DNA of 6,268 nt from Reyranella sp. (lineage in GTDB: Bacteria > Pseudomonadota > Alphaproteobacteria > Reyranellales > Reyranellaceae): positions 1-6,268 of the forward strand of contig JADHLS010000324.1 of assembly GCA_016780605.1 (NCBI GenBank). The letters run 5' to 3'. Positions 5,620 through 6,268 of this stretch are shown here, piece by piece (position 1 is the first letter of the stretch; every line of letters starts with the position of its first letter). The notes beneath the pieces are model-generated. The model worked only from the letters and a program-made list of their open reading frames with translations, searched no databases and was not told the DNA's origin. The position numbers and the translations under genes were made by a program.

Positions 5620-6218
5620 GGCCGGAAGGCCAGCCGGTCCCACCATACGTCCGGGCCGCCGAGCTGCGAGGGACCCGTGCTCTGGTGGATGACGGCAAGG
5701 CCGTGCCGTGCGGCCAAGGCGTTCGTCTCGGCGGCCGAGACCTCGAACATGCGGCGGCCAGCCGGCACCGGACCGTGGCGCAGCGACAACGCCATCGTGC
5801 CTCCGGGTCCGATCAGCGGCGCGACCCGGGCCATGGCGCGCTCGCGCTGGCCGAGATCGAGATGCATCCACACCGCCGTCAGCATGACGAGGTCGTAGCA
5901 TTCGCCGAGTTCATGCACGCGTTCGAGTTCGGGCAGCGAATCGTCGATCCAGGCGATCGCCCGGTGCGGATGCAGCCGCTGGGCTTCGGTGCGCAGTTCG
6001 GGCGTAGGTTCGACGGCGGTCACGGCATGACCGAGCTCGGCAAAGCCCGCCGCGTCGCGGCCCGTGCCCGCGCCGATATCGATGACGCGACTCGGCGTCG
6101 TCGGCCAAAGATGTATCCAGTGCCGATGGACATGGGCGAAGGGCAGGCTCTCGTACTGCTTGACGCGCTCGGCCGCTGTCTCGCCGTAGCCTTCGGTGCC
6201 GCTCACTCGGATGGTCAT
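5610..6218 (-). CDS. Class I SAM-dependent methyltransferase, substrate unknown
   Basis: With the ATG at 6218 the product has 202 residues. It shows a Rossmann-type methyltransferase: motif I VIDIGAGTGRDA at 45-56, an acidic residue E70 ending strand 2 (VTAVEP) that should bind the ribose of S-adenosylmethionine, DDSLPEL at 92-98, motif IV-like YDLVMLTAVWMHL at 108-120, and GPGGTMALSLRHGP at 137-150. The acceptor is unknown, and the C-terminal PVPAGRRMFEV with GGPDVWWDRLAF gives no clear hint. The frame is open to an ATG at 6254 (214 residues), which is near the window edge. I prefer 6218 because the first conserved-looking residues (VSGTEGYGE) follow directly. Neither start has a good ribosome site, so the choice is uncertain. 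The gene is convergent with the GFA gene, and the stop (5610-5612) lies within the last codons of that gene. Confidence 0.85.
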   Translation of the reverse strand: MTIRVSGTEGYGETAAERVKQYESLPFAHVHRHWIHLWPTTPSRVIDIGAGTGRDAAGFAELGHAVTAVEPTPELRTEAQRLHPHRAIAWIDDSLPELERVHELGECYDLVMLTAVWMHLDLGQRERAMARVAPLIGPGGTMALSLRHGPVPAGRRMFEVSAAETNALAARHGLAVIHQSTGPSQLGGPDVWWDRLAFRPQR

Positions 6219-6268
6219 GACGTCATGCCCAACCGCCGGCATGAGGCAGAACATGTCCCGTGATGAAT

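Noticed and set aside
5620..5631. GGCC-GGAA-GGCC mini-hairpin just after the GFA gene as a terminator
   Set aside because: The stem has only four pairs, no T-tract follows, and the bases are coding for the methyltransferase C-terminus.
6217..6226. Perfect palindrome ATGACGTCAT over the methyltransferase start
   Set aside because: A 10-base palindrome is expected about six times by chance in a window this long, and there is no second copy or other operator-like feature.

Overview
The window looks like chromosomal DNA from a high-GC proteobacterium, most likely an alphaproteobacterium. The evidence is strongly GC-biased third codon positions, tightly packed genes with ATGA overlaps, and protein families common in that class. 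The genus cannot be fixed from the sequence alone.

Positions 1-2569 hold the 3' part of a biotin-independent malonate decarboxylase (mdc) operon on the + strand, in the order mdcD (3' end only), mdcE, mdcG, mdcB. MdcD and MdcE form the malonyl-ACP decarboxylase that releases CO2 and leaves acetyl-ACP. MdcB makes the precursor of the unusual 2'-(5''-triphosphoribosyl)-3'-dephospho-CoA prosthetic group, and MdcG attaches it to the small acyl carrier protein MdcC. mdcA and mdcC are expected upstream of the window. No mdcH or malonate transporter gene follows mdcB here.

Positions 2570-4229 hold a 76-base gap and then a gene for a Tat-exported, family 5 (Dpp/Opp-type) ABC-transporter substrate-binding protein. 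The gap contains a near-perfect sigma-54 (RpoN) -24/-12 promoter with its start predicted about 28 bases before the gene, a bulged inverted repeat overlapping that promoter, and a good Shine-Dalgarno sequence. The binding-protein gene is therefore probably its own transcription unit with separate, possibly nitrogen-linked, control. No permease or ATPase genes accompany it.

Positions 4230-5168 hold a long imperfect palindrome (two 30-base arms), followed by a ribokinase-like PfkB-family sugar kinase on the - strand. The palindrome separates the two convergent genes, and its right arm encodes the kinase's last residues and stop codon.

Positions 5169-6268 hold a short divergent gap, a GFA-family (CENP-V/GFA fold) zinc protein on the + strand, and a class I SAM-dependent methyltransferase on the - strand. 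The last two genes overlap by 10 bases at their 3' ends. The right half of the window looks like unrelated single genes rather than one pathway. I see no mobile element, CRISPR array, tRNA or rRNA, and nothing that amounts to a clearly new multi-gene system. The sigma-54 promoter and the palindrome are the most interesting non-coding signals.
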